Shown piece by piece: positions 48,281 through 57,104 of a stretch of 64,000 nucleotides of DNA. The notes beneath the pieces are model-generated. The model saw only the letters and a program-made list of their open reading frames with translations. It was not told where the DNA came from and did no database searches. How positions within the stretch are numbered: the first letter of the stretch is position 1; the number at the start of each line of letters is the position of its first letter. Location of the stretch: assembly GCF_017921815.1 (NCBI RefSeq), contig NZ_JAGEMM010000009.1:55952-119951 (forward strand). Direction: 5' to 3'. The position numbers were made by a program, and so were the translations under genes. Source of the DNA: Microvirga antarctica (lineage in GTDB: Bacteria; Pseudomonadota; Alphaproteobacteria; Rhizobiales; Beijerinckiaceae).

Positions 48281-49060
48281 ATGCGAATTGTCCGTTTTCA
48301 AAGCAGAGGCAGGCCTACCCCATCCTATGGTATCCTCGAGGACGACGTTGTCTATGCGGTGCGAGGAACTCCATTTGATGGGGATCTCGCACGCACTGGA
48401 TCGTCCGAGCCTCTCTCGAGCGTGACACTCCTCGCACCCTGCGAGCCGACAAAAATTGTTGCGGGCGGAATCAGCTATCGCTCACACGCAGTGGAGATGG
48501 GTTTGGCGATTCCGACCGAGCCAGTCTTTTTCCTGAAGCCGTCGACCTGCATCACCGGGCCGGATGCGACGATCGACTACCCGCAGCAATCCGAACGCCT
48601 GGAGTACGAGGCTGAACTTGCGGTGATCGTGAAAAACAAGATGCACCGTACGCCCGTTGACAAGGTTCGCGACAATATCGTCGGTTTCACCTGCGCCAAC
48701 GACGTGACCGCGAGGGATATCCAAGCTCGGGGCGGCAACATGGTGTATCTCTGCCACTCGAAAGCGTTCGATACATTCTGCCCCATCGGACCATGGATTG
48801 AGACTGATATCGACGCCAACAAGCTCGACATTCATCTCACTGTGAACGGAGAAGTTCGCCAGGCAAGCAACACAAGCGACATGCTGTTCACGATCGAGGA
48901 AATGGTTAGCTACTTTTCTCACATCATGACCCTGCTACCTGGTGACGTCGTGTTGACGGGTACTCCATTTGGTGTCGGGGAGATCAAGTCCGGAGACGTC
49001 GTGAACGTGACAGTCGAAGGCATCGGCACGCTGAGCAATACGGTCGGCTACAAGGACTAA
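48281..49060 (+). CDS. Fumarylacetoacetate hydrolase (FAH) family protein
   Basis: 259 aa. Metal ligands of the FAH fold are in LEYEAELAVIV (E-x-E) near residues 107-117 and CANDVTARDIQ near 139-149; GDVVLTGTPFGVGEIKSGD is the C-terminal hallmark. Such enzymes cleave or isomerise beta-diketo or acylpyruvate substrates. ATG 48281 has GGAGG 11 nt upstream; an in-frame ATG at 48263 lies within that site. Second gene of the ThDP operon. Substrate unknown. Confidence 0.9.
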   Translation: MRIVRFQSRGRPTPSYGILEDDVVYAVRGTPFDGDLARTGSSEPLSSVTLLAPCEPTKIVAGGISYRSHAVEMGLAIPTEPVFFLKPSTCITGPDATIDYPQQSERLEYEAELAVIVKNKMHRTPVDKVRDNIVGFTCANDVTARDIQARGGNMVYLCHSKAFDTFCPIGPWIETDIDANKLDIHLTVNGEVRQASNTSDMLFTIEEMVSYFSHIMTLLPGDVVLTGTPFGVGEIKSGDVVNVTVEGIGTLSNTVGYKD

Positions 49061-49106
49061 CTTTGCACGATAAGCCGACGGTAACTGCCTTGGGGAGCAT
49101 TCGGCC

Positions 49107-49868
49107 ATGAACGAAGATAAGCAAACTGCAATTGTGACCGGAGCTGGCTCGGGAATCGGGCGTGCGATTGCCGTCCGATTTCTCAGGGGCGGATGGAATG
49201 TGTTGGCCGTAGAGCAAAGTTCTGAGACCTTGGAAAGCCTGCTCAAGCAGGAATCTGCAGGTTCAGCGTTGGCTGGCATACAGTGCGACGTGACAGATCC
49301 AGCGGCGGGAACCACTATTTTCGATGCCTGCCAAGCCTCGTTCGGCCCCCCGAACTGCCTCGTCAATAACGCCGGAAAAGGCAACGCCAAAGAAGCGTCC
49401 CAAACCTCCGACGCGGATTTTGAGTTCTTCATCGACCTCAATCTGGGGAGCGTATTCCGACTATCGCGAGCGGCCGTGGATCGATTGGCGCCGCAGGGCA
49501 GCGTCGTCAACATTGCGTCGGTCTTCGGTATGACTGGATTCCGCGGCAGTGCGCCCTACTCCGCCGCAAAGGCGGGCGTTATCGGACTGACAAGGCAGAT
49601 GGCTGCGGATTATGGGCGTCGAGGAATTCGATTCAACGCTGTCGCCCCCGGCATCACCGTGACCGCGGGCACGGCTGACCGCATACAGACCAATGAATGG
49701 CTGTTAAAAGCAATGGTTGGAACAGCGCCGCTCGGCCGCCTTGGGCAACCTGAAGACATTGCCGAAGCCGTGTTCTTCCTCGCCTCGCCGGCCGCATCGT
49801 ATATCAGCAGCGTTGTACTGCCGGTCGACGGCGGATGGACCGGTACGCATTATTATCCGGATTTGTGA
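49107..49868 (+). CDS. SDR family oxidoreductase (first of pair)
   Basis: 253 aa. TGAGSGIGRAIAVRFLRGGW near residues 11-30, NNAG in CLVNNAGKGN, catalytic Ser in VNIASVFGMTG and YSAAKAGVIGL. FabG-like C-terminus LPVDGGWTGTHYY. Third gene of the operon; likely oxidises or reduces a hydroxyl/keto group of the substrate or intermediate. Confidence 0.9.
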   Translation: MNEDKQTAIVTGAGSGIGRAIAVRFLRGGWNVLAVEQSSETLESLLKQESAGSALAGIQCDVTDPAAGTTIFDACQASFGPPNCLVNNAGKGNAKEASQTSDADFEFFIDLNLGSVFRLSRAAVDRLAPQGSVVNIASVFGMTGFRGSAPYSAAKAGVIGLTRQMAADYGRRGIRFNAVAPGITVTAGTADRIQTNEWLLKAMVGTAPLGRLGQPEDIAEAVFFLASPAASYISSVVLPVDGGWTGTHYYPDL

Positions 49869-49895
49869 CCTTCTGATCGTATTAGAGGACTGACA

Positions 49896-50660
49896 ATGGC
49901 ACGTCTCGACGGACTATGCGCGATAGTAACCGGAGGAGCCTCTGGCATCGGCGCTGCCACATCACGTCGTTTCGTGGAAGAAGGCGCGAGCGTCGTCATC
50001 GCAGATGTCCAGACTGGTGCTGGCGAAAAACTCGCGGCAGATCTCGGCAAACGGGCTATTTTTGTTCGTGCCAACCACACGAAGATGGAAGACAATCAGG
50101 CATTGGTGGCGGCAACGCTGCGACAGTTCGGAAAGCTCGACGTTCTCTGCAACAATGCCGGCATGTTGATCGAGGGAGAGATTCTTGGGATGGATCAGGA
50201 CAGCCTGCAGAACCTGATCCAGGTGAATCTGGTCGGTCCTTATCTGATGGCACAAGCGGCGCTCCCGGCCCTTCGCGCCAACGCTCAAGGAACAAACCGA
50301 TCGATGTTGTTTACGGGTTCCGTGCAATCGGTAAAAGGTCGGCCCGGCTATACGGCGTATGGGCTGACAAAACATGGAATTGCCGGCCTCGTCAAAAGCC
50401 TGGCCCTTGAACTCGCCCCGGAGGGGATTCGCGTCAATGGGATTTGCCCAGGCCCGACTGAAACGCAACTGTTCAAAGACGCTATGGCGCGTGCTCAGGC
50501 GCCGGACGATCTGTCGGAGAAATTCCGTTCTGGCATACCCATGCGTCGTCTGATTCAGGCAACCGAAGTGGCTGCAACTGCGGCGTTCCTGGCGGCATCG
50601 GATGCGAGCGCCATAACCGGCGCGCTGCTCCCGGTCGATGGCGGCATTACGGCGGGCTGA
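49896..50660 (+). CDS. SDR family oxidoreductase (second of pair)
   Basis: 254 aa. TGGASGIGAATSRRFVEEGA near residue 12, Asp in VVIADVQ indicating NAD preference, NNAG in CNNAGMLIEGE, Ser in LFTGSVQSVKG and Tyr-x3-Lys in YGLTKHG. It follows the first SDR by 27 nt but is clearly distinct, so not a recent duplicate. Convergent with livF. Confidence 0.9.
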   Translation: MARLDGLCAIVTGGASGIGAATSRRFVEEGASVVIADVQTGAGEKLAADLGKRAIFVRANHTKMEDNQALVAATLRQFGKLDVLCNNAGMLIEGEILGMDQDSLQNLIQVNLVGPYLMAQAALPALRANAQGTNRSMLFTGSVQSVKGRPGYTAYGLTKHGIAGLVKSLALELAPEGIRVNGICPGPTETQLFKDAMARAQAPDDLSEKFRSGIPMRRLIQATEVAATAAFLAASDASAITGALLPVDGGITAG

Positions 50661-50697
50661 CCTCTAGCCGATGCGCCGATGGTCGGCCTGGTTTCTG

Positions 50698-51414
50698 TCA
50701 GGCGAGACCAAAAATCTCTCGTGTTAGAAGCGCCTCGTCATCGAGCTCTGCGGCATCCAGTTTCCGAATGGTGCCGTTTACGATCAGGTGAACGTTGCGG
50801 GTGGTAGAAGACACGATCTGAAGGTCCTGTTCGACGAGAAGGACAGTCATCTCCTCCGCAATCGAGTTGATTGCACCGTAGACGGCTTCGACGATTTGAG
50901 GGGCGAGGCCCTGCGATGGCTCGTCCAGCATCAGAAGCTTCGGTTCGGACATGAGCGCGCGGCCAATGGCGACCATTTGCTGTTCGCCACCCGACATGAC
51001 GCCAACAGTCCGATGATAGAGTTGACGAAGTTTCGGGAAGAGCGTCAGTACCCGTTCTGTCGTCGCCTCGACATTCTGCCTGTCCCACCGCGTCTCGCGT
51101 GGCGCTGCGCAACGGCCGAGTCGCAGGTTTTCTCCCGTCGTCATATCCGAAAACAGGTTTCTTTTTTCAGTCACCAGGGCAATGCCGCGTTCGGCACGAA
51201 GTTCTGGTTTCAACCGACCGATCTCGAAGCCGTCCATGGTGATGGACCCGCTGCGCAACGGAACAAATCCCGCGATGGTCTCGAGTAAAGTCGTTTTCCC
51301 GGCGCCGTTCGGTCCGATCAGCGCCACGCGATCGCCCGCCGCGAGCGATAGGTTAATTTCATGCAGAACCTGGATGATCGAGTATCCCGAAGATACTCCT
51401 TTCATCTCCATCAT
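50698..51414 (-). CDS. livF: Branched-chain-type ABC transporter ATPase, LivF
   Basis: 238 aa. Walker A GPNGAGKTT near residues 34-42, signature MSGGEQQMVAIGRAL, Walker B LLMLDEPSQGLAP and VLLVEQD. Last gene of a five-gene leftward importer operon; its start overlaps livG by 4 nt. The symbol marks the subunit type; the ligand is probably not an amino acid, given the cluster. Confidence 0.92.
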   Translation of the reverse strand: MMEMKGVSSGYSIIQVLHEINLSLAAGDRVALIGPNGAGKTTLLETIAGFVPLRSGSITMDGFEIGRLKPELRAERGIALVTEKRNLFSDMTTGENLRLGRCAAPRETRWDRQNVEATTERVLTLFPKLRQLYHRTVGVMSGGEQQMVAIGRALMSEPKLLMLDEPSQGLAPQIVEAVYGAINSIAEEMTVLLVEQDLQIVSSTTRNVHLIVNGTIRKLDAAELDDEALLTREIFGLA

Positions 51415-52154
51415 ATTTGAGCCCCCGCCGTCTTCTGCCGTCCGAGATAGACGCTGATCACATCGGGGTTTCGCGCAATTTCCAGAGGCGAGCCCACAGC
51501 GATCTTGCGGCCGTGGTCCATCGCGACGATCCTGTCAGCCAGTTCCATCATCAGCCGCACATTGTGTTCAATCCAGATGATCGCGATGCCGGTATCCTTC
51601 AGCTTGCGCACAACGGCAGCCGTGCTGCGCTGCTCCACTTGGCTCAATCCTGCGAAAACTTCATCAAGGAGAAGCAATTTGGGTCGCAACGACGCTGCAC
51701 GTGCAAACTCAAGAAGGCGAAGCTGTCCCGGCGTGAGATCACTAGGCAGGCTGCTCATTTTCGCTTCCAGTCCGAGATCGACCAGCGTTATGTCCGCAAT
51801 CCGCTTGGCGTCCGATTTCGATTTACCGTGAGCGATCAGTCCGACCTGCACATTCTCGCTGACTGAAAGACTCCAGATCGGGAGGGGGATCTGAAATGTC
51901 CGTGAGATACCTGCAATCGAACGCTTCCATGCCGGATACGTCGTGATGTCTTCGCCGTCCATGAGAAGGCGGCCGCCGTCAGCCTTGTAGATACCCGCGA
52001 ACGTGTTGAACAGCGTCGTTTTTCCGGCGCCGTTCTGACCCATGATTCCCAGAATTTGTCTCGGAATGGCTTCAAGCGAGACATCATTGACCGCGATCAA
52101 TCCGCCGAAGCGCTTTGTCAGGTTTTCTGCAACTAGTACGGGGGACTCAGACAT
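51411..52154 (-). CDS. livG: Branched-chain-type ABC transporter ATPase, LivG
   Basis: 247 aa. Walker A GQNGAGKTT near residues 38-46 and Walker B LLLLDEVFAGLS. The signature reads LTPGQLRLLEFARA, divergent from the usual LSYGQQRRLEIARA. Overlaps livM by 8 nt and livF by 4 nt. Confidence 0.92.
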   Translation of the reverse strand: MSESPVLVAENLTKRFGGLIAVNDVSLEAIPRQILGIMGQNGAGKTTLFNTFAGIYKADGGRLLMDGEDITTYPAWKRSIAGISRTFQIPLPIWSLSVSENVQVGLIAHGKSKSDAKRIADITLVDLGLEAKMSSLPSDLTPGQLRLLEFARAASLRPKLLLLDEVFAGLSQVEQRSTAAVVRKLKDTGIAIIWIEHNVRLMMELADRIVAMDHGRKIAVGSPLEIARNPDVISVYLGRQKTAGAQI

Positions 52155-53157
52155 GGATGTGCTCCGGCCGCAACGCTGGCTCGGCGTTCCGTCTGTTTCT
52201 CGCGTTTCTCAACTGCCTGAAGATGCCGATCAAACCACCTGGAAACACGACGACAATGAGCACGAGCGTCGCGCCATACACCATGTCGGTGAGTCCTACG
52301 GCGTCTGTGACGCCCACGCCCCGACGAACGCCTTCGTGGATCAATGTCACTGCCAACGCGCCGATAAAGGGCCCCCAAAGTGTTCCGAGCCCGCCAATCA
52401 CCGTAGCGATAATTGTCGACAGGAGAAGTTCGAATGGAAACACATTGTCGACGGTGACAAAAAGCGAACTGAGCGCGAAGATCGATCCGACGAGCGCCGG
52501 GGGTATGGCGCTCGCAACAGCAACGGAGGTCAAAATGCGCACAACGGGGACGCCCAGTGACGACGCAGCCCGTTCACTGTCCCTGGACGCAGTGATCAAC
52601 AGTCCCCACTTGCTTCGCTGCACCCAGAGTTGGAGAGCAAGCAGCACGCCGGTTAGCCCGATCAGCGCATAATAGTAATATGTCTTGTCCAGAAATGCGA
52701 AGCGGCCGGGGTCATTGACGAAGGGAAGATAAATGCCGCCGAGCGAGTACTCATTTTCAAAGCCTCGGCTTAGAGCACCAATTCCCTCGGCAGCCATCAG
52801 CGTCAAAAGCGCGAAATAGAGCTCGGTGACCTTCAGCCGGAAGCTGAGATAACTGATGACGCCCGCAAGCGTCGCGGTGATGACCGTTCCCGCGAGAATC
52901 CCAAAGATAGGATGAATTCCAAGCTTTGCCACTGCAATAGAACAGCTGTAAGCACCAATTGCGTAGAACGCGATATGAGCCATGTTCATGAGGCCGCCGA
53001 GACCGCACACCCAGTTCCAGCTGACTGCGAGGGCTGCATAAGCCGCGAAGCTCATGAGCAGATCGATTGTCGTCAGATTGAAGCTTGGCACCAGCAAGCA
53101 GACCGACATCACAAGCGGAATGATCATGAAACCAAAAAATGGTTTGAATGAGGACAT
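52147..53157 (-). CDS. livM: Branched-chain-type ABC transporter permease, LivM
   Basis: 336-aa inner-membrane subunit with about nine hydrophobic segments. The family motif AVSWNWVCGLGGLMNMAHIA lies near residues 44-63, and ASRDSERAASSLGVPVVRIL near 190-209 is the cytoplasmic coupling loop. Starts one base after livH ends. Confidence 0.92.
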   Translation of the reverse strand: MSSFKPFFGFMIIPLVMSVCLLVPSFNLTTIDLLMSFAAYAALAVSWNWVCGLGGLMNMAHIAFYAIGAYSCSIAVAKLGIHPIFGILAGTVITATLAGVISYLSFRLKVTELYFALLTLMAAEGIGALSRGFENEYSLGGIYLPFVNDPGRFAFLDKTYYYYALIGLTGVLLALQLWVQRSKWGLLITASRDSERAASSLGVPVVRILTSVAVASAIPPALVGSIFALSSLFVTVDNVFPFELLLSTIIATVIGGLGTLWGPFIGALAVTLIHEGVRRGVGVTDAVGLTDMVYGATLVLIVVVFPGGLIGIFRQLRNARNRRNAEPALRPEHIHV

Positions 53158-53158
53158 G

Positions 53159-54058
53159 TCAGCGCTCTTTCTTCATGCCGAAATTCAGACGGATGTTCCC
53201 AAGACCCTGCGGAACCAGAGCAATGAAGGCGCCCACGAAAAGGTACGGTACTGCATTCTTGATGATGTTTGGCATGTAGGTCTGCGAAAAAACCTCCACC
53301 AGTGCAACGAGGAATGCCGCGATCATCGCGCCACGCAGACTGCCAAGCCCCCCCACCGCAATCGTAAAGAATGCAATCAAGATGTACTTGTTGGAATCGG
53401 CCGGCGCTAGCGGCAGAAACAAGACGAGCAGTCCACCTGCCAACGCACCGAGTGCTGCCGCCAACGAGACTGTTAAGATGCGGATCCGCAGAATATGGAT
53501 GCCGACGAGCGCCGCACCCTTGGGGTCGGTGGCCGTGGCCCGGATCATCTGTCCAAACCGTGTGTTCAGCATGAACATGAACAGAATGAGCGTGGCGATC
53601 CCAATGAGCCCCCCGACGACGCGGCCCGTGCTGAGATAGGTCGGGCCAATTTGCAGTGTCGTTTGAGCAGCGGGAATCTGAGCGAGAACGATGTCCGTCC
53701 CGAATTTTGTCAGCAGCGCACCGCCGATAACCACCGCGATACCGATGGTCCCCACCAGTTGCGGCAGGTGGTCTCTCTCCAATAGCTTTCGGAGGAGCAC
53801 GCCCCAGACAAATGCTCCGAAAGCAGCCACGGCAACCATTGCAAGAAGAATGCACAGGGCGGCATCCAGAACGGTGCCCCCTGTGAAAAGTTTTGTGCTC
53901 GCCCAGTACGTAATGAAGCCAGCAAGAACGACGTATGACCCGTAGGCAAAGTCGATCACTTTCAGGGTTCCGAGGACGAGCGAGAAGCCGACCGCGATCA
54001 ACGCGTACATAGCGCCGACCACGAGCCCAGATGCAAGGGCTTGGAGAAACAGTTGCAT
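53159..54058 (-). CDS. livH: Branched-chain-type ABC transporter permease, LivH
   Basis: 299-aa permease. ASGLVVGAMYALIAVGFSLV near the N-terminus and AVGGLGSLRGAMIAAFLVAL near 230-250 are diagnostic. The RATATDPKGAALVGI loop near 180 is the coupling region. Follows the binding-protein gene by 57 nt. Confidence 0.92.
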   Translation of the reverse strand: MQLFLQALASGLVVGAMYALIAVGFSLVLGTLKVIDFAYGSYVVLAGFITYWASTKLFTGGTVLDAALCILLAMVAVAAFGAFVWGVLLRKLLERDHLPQLVGTIGIAVVIGGALLTKFGTDIVLAQIPAAQTTLQIGPTYLSTGRVVGGLIGIATLILFMFMLNTRFGQMIRATATDPKGAALVGIHILRIRILTVSLAAALGALAGGLLVLFLPLAPADSNKYILIAFFTIAVGGLGSLRGAMIAAFLVALVEVFSQTYMPNIIKNAVPYLFVGAFIALVPQGLGNIRLNFGMKKER

Positions 54059-54115
54059 GCGTACAGCCTTGGTTCGCGGTCGATATCCGCCTAACGCGCC
54101 AGAGTGTGCCTGCGG

Positions 54116-55393
54116 CTAGCCCTTCATGATGTCCGCCCATTTGGGACGCGGATAAACGACCTGGGTTGTCGCGAACTCCGAGGGCAATACGGCCCGATGG
54201 ACGCCATCCCGGATCTGGTAATAGGCACCGCGACTAACAGGATTTGCCCCGTTGGGGCTGATTTTGATGCCATCCGGGATGATTACATTCTGGTCGCCGA
54301 CCTTTACGTCGAGGCTTGCGAGCGCTTCCCGTATCGAATCACGATCGCTTGGATCTGGCGCCGCGCGTATAGCCGCGACGACGCCGCTAAATCCGTTGTA
54401 GCTAACGCCGGCCAACGGATCAGGCAGCCGGCCCGTTTTCTCCAGGAACAGCTTTACAAAGCGCTGACTTGCTTCCGCCTTCAGATCATGAAGAAAGGGG
54501 GTCTGCCCCATCACATAGTCCGCGCCTTTGCCCAGCGCTTTGATGAATTCGAGGTTCGGCATCGCGCCGTAAATGGAGGAGATGGCAAGAGGATTGTAGT
54601 CCTGTTCACGCATGGCTTTCAGAACGAGCACCGAGTCCTGCGGAAAGGAGATGACAATCGGAAAATCAATGCGATCCGACTTCAGGCGCGAAACGAGGGG
54701 ACCGAAGTCTGACGTCAAAGGATCATAGGGATAGCTGGGGGCGATGTTCCAATCGACCGACTTGGGGGCCAATTTCTCGAATTCACGGTGATAGGATGGT
54801 CCGCCGAACTTGTTTTCGAAAACAAACGCAACGCGTTCTGGTTTGACGCCCGATTTCGCGATGATGTCCTTCGTGAAATCAAGGTAGGCTTGCACCATGC
54901 CTTCGCCATTGTTGCAGGTGCTGAAGGTATATTTGAGACCACGTTGATTGATCTCCGGCGGCGTCGACGCCATGTTTATGATCGAAATCCGTTGACGCTC
55001 TGCCTCAATGGAGGATTGCAGGATCGACGGGCCAGCAACAAGCGACGGCAGCGCGATGATAGTCTTGTCCCGTGCCAGGCGCGCGATTTCCGACACGCCG
55101 ACCTCGGGTTTGCTTTGATCATCCGCGAAGGTCAGCTTTATCATCCCGGCGCCGTTGCCCCAGATTCCGCCCTGGCTGTTGATCTGTTCTATGCACAGCT
55201 CGAATGTGCTCTTCCCAGAAGTGCCGAAAGCAGCTGCCGGACCCGTCAAAGAGAAAAGCGAGCCGATATTGACCTCAGCGGGTCGCTTGCTCTGTGCCCG
55301 ACCAATGCTGGGTGCGGCAAGCACGAGCACGCCGGCCCCAGCTCCTTTCAGAAACGTGCGTTTGTCGAGACCGATCTGTCCACGAATCTTCAT
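54116..55393 (-). CDS. ABC transporter substrate-binding protein, LivJ-like type I
   Basis: 425 aa with a Tat-like signal (DKRTFLKGAGAGVLVLAAPS, cleavage near GRA-QS). Periplasmic type-I fold: NIGSLFSLTGPAAAFGTSGK, TIIALPSLVAGPSILQSSIE and VAFVFENKFGGPSYHREFEK. Longer than classical LivJ and close to aromatic/urea-type binding proteins of this superfamily. First gene of the importer operon; the divergent FAD-oxidase operon shares the promoter region with two candidate TetR sites. Confidence 0.9.
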   Translation of the reverse strand: MKIRGQIGLDKRTFLKGAGAGVLVLAAPSIGRAQSKRPAEVNIGSLFSLTGPAAAFGTSGKSTFELCIEQINSQGGIWGNGAGMIKLTFADDQSKPEVGVSEIARLARDKTIIALPSLVAGPSILQSSIEAERQRISIINMASTPPEINQRGLKYTFSTCNNGEGMVQAYLDFTKDIIAKSGVKPERVAFVFENKFGGPSYHREFEKLAPKSVDWNIAPSYPYDPLTSDFGPLVSRLKSDRIDFPIVISFPQDSVLVLKAMREQDYNPLAISSIYGAMPNLEFIKALGKGADYVMGQTPFLHDLKAEASQRFVKLFLEKTGRLPDPLAGVSYNGFSGVVAAIRAAPDPSDRDSIREALASLDVKVGDQNVIIPDGIKISPNGANPVSRGAYYQIRDGVHRAVLPSEFATTQVVYPRPKWADIMKG

Positions 55394-55507
55394 AAGTTCC
55401 TCCCCATGGCCGCATGTTTGAATGGCGGCTCTTTCTGTATGGCGTCACGAAAGAACGGATGATCCCGAGCTAGGATTCTTTTTACCTGGGATAACCAGTC
55501 TTGCTAT

Positions 55508-55522
55508 CAAACGTGCGTTAGA
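55508..55522. promoter_or_regulatory. Weaker TetR-site-like sequence
   Basis: CAAACGTGCGTTAGA, 10 of 15 identical to site 1, about 115 nt upstream of the binding-protein start. May be a second half of the divergent control region or chance. Confidence 0.25.
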
Positions 55523-55600
55523 AAATTTTTGCAAGCGAATTTGAGGGACCTCAGTATTTAAGAAACCGCGTCGGGCACGGGATGACAGATCGGCTTGCAT

Positions 55601-55615
55601 TCTAACACTTGTTCA
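55601..55615. promoter_or_regulatory. Candidate TetR operator, site 2
   Basis: TCTAACACTTGTTCA, reverse complement 13 of 15 identical to site 1. It lies between the divergent importer and FAD-oxidase operons, 44 nt from the latter's start, where it could control both. Confidence 0.6.
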
Positions 55616-55658
55616 GTCATGGATTCGGGTAATGAGACGCCAACACCTTGGGGGGATA

Positions 55659-57068
55659 ATGACGGAAGTCACCAGAACTGAGGAATCGACCCCGCTCAAA
55701 ATTCGTGCTTTCGAGGAATTGTCGGACCTGCTGCGCGCTCGCTTCACGACGAACGAGATACTACGACAGCAGCACGCGAATACGATAGCTTGGGCAACGA
55801 ACCAGCCGCCCGAGGCCGTCGCTTATCCCGAGAATGAAGACGAGGTAGTTGCCATCGTCCGCATTTGCAGCGCAGCGGGGCTCCCCATTATCCCGTTTGG
55901 AACGGGCAGTTCGTTCGAAGGTCAGACGAACGCACCTTTCGGCGGCGTCTCGATCGACACGTCTCGGATGAAGCGGATTATTGCAGTTCACGATGACGAT
56001 ATGGATTGCGTGGTGGAACCCGGGGTTACCCGCAAGGAGCTCAATGAATATCTCCGTGACAAGGGGCTTTTCTTCCCGATCGATCCCGGTGCTGACGCGT
56101 CGATCGGCGGCATGGTGGCGACCCGCGCTTCCGGAACAAACGCGGTGCGCTATGGCACAATGCGGGAAAGCGTCCTTTCTCTCAGAGTGGTCCTTCCCAA
56201 CAGCGATGTCGTCAGAACGGGTTCACGGGCCAAAAAAAGCTCCGCTGGCTTCGACCTGACGCGGCTCTTCGTCGGCTCGGAAGGCATTTTGGGTGTGGTC
56301 ACTGAAATCACCTTAAAACTGCATGGTATCGCGCAGGCTATTTCGGCAGGCATCTGCCCCTTTCCCACTGTCAAAGCGGCCTGCGATGCCGCGATCATGA
56401 CGATCCAGTCTGGCATCCCTATTGCCCGGATCGAACTGATGGACGAGATGCAGATCAAAGCCTGCAACATTTACTCGAAGCTGAATCTGCCCGAACAACC
56501 GATGCTATTCGTTGAGTTTCAAGGGACGGAAAACGGAGTGATCGAGCAGGCCGAGCTCTTTGGCGAGATCGTAACCGAAGTTGGCGGCGGGCCGTTCGAA
56601 TGGGCAACTGCGGCAGAGGATCGCTCCCGTCTATGGGTTGCCCGGCACGACGCATTCTGGGCATGCAACACCTTGCGGCCAGGCGCCAAGACGGTCGCAA
56701 CGGATGTCTGTGTGCCGCTCTCGCGCCTGGCGGAATGCGTAGAGGCCACGCAGCGCGACATTCGAGAAACGGGCCTCATCGCGACGATCGCGGGACATGT
56801 GGGCGACGGGAATTTCCACGTTGTACCCTTGGTCGACATGGACAATCCGGCCGAGATTGAGGCCATCGAAGGCTTTCTGCATCGTCTGGTCGAGCGTGCC
56901 CTGCTCATGGAGGGAACATGCTCGGGGGAGCATGGCATCGGCCAGATGAAGCGAAAGTACATGCGCGCCGAGCACGGCGACGCCGCGATCCGACTTATGC
57001 ATGCGCTCAAAGCGGCCGTTGATCCCCAATCGATTATGAACCCGGGCAAGCTGTTGCCGCCCCTCTAA
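55659..57068 (+). CDS. FAD-binding D-2-hydroxyacid dehydrogenase (D-lactate dehydrogenase cytochrome/GlcD type)
   Basis: 469 aa, VAO/PCMH family. FAD PP-loop IPFGTGSSFEGQT and DPGADASIGGMVATRASG near residues 80-165; C-terminal catalytic histidines in GHVGDGNFHVVP and CSGEHGIGQMK. Expected to oxidise a D-2-hydroxyacid to a 2-oxoacid, feeding electrons to quinone or cytochrome c. ATG 55659 follows GGGGGGAT. First gene of the FAD-ALDH operon. Confidence 0.9.
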   Translation: MTEVTRTEESTPLKIRAFEELSDLLRARFTTNEILRQQHANTIAWATNQPPEAVAYPENEDEVVAIVRICSAAGLPIIPFGTGSSFEGQTNAPFGGVSIDTSRMKRIIAVHDDDMDCVVEPGVTRKELNEYLRDKGLFFPIDPGADASIGGMVATRASGTNAVRYGTMRESVLSLRVVLPNSDVVRTGSRAKKSSAGFDLTRLFVGSEGILGVVTEITLKLHGIAQAISAGICPFPTVKAACDAAIMTIQSGIPIARIELMDEMQIKACNIYSKLNLPEQPMLFVEFQGTENGVIEQAELFGEIVTEVGGGPFEWATAAEDRSRLWVARHDAFWACNTLRPGAKTVATDVCVPLSRLAECVEATQRDIRETGLIATIAGHVGDGNFHVVPLVDMDNPAEIEAIEGFLHRLVERALLMEGTCSGEHGIGQMKRKYMRAEHGDAAIRLMHALKAAVDPQSIMNPGKLLPPL

Positions 57069-57104
57069 CAATCCCTCGGTGGTGAGCAAGAACTGGATTA
57101 TGAC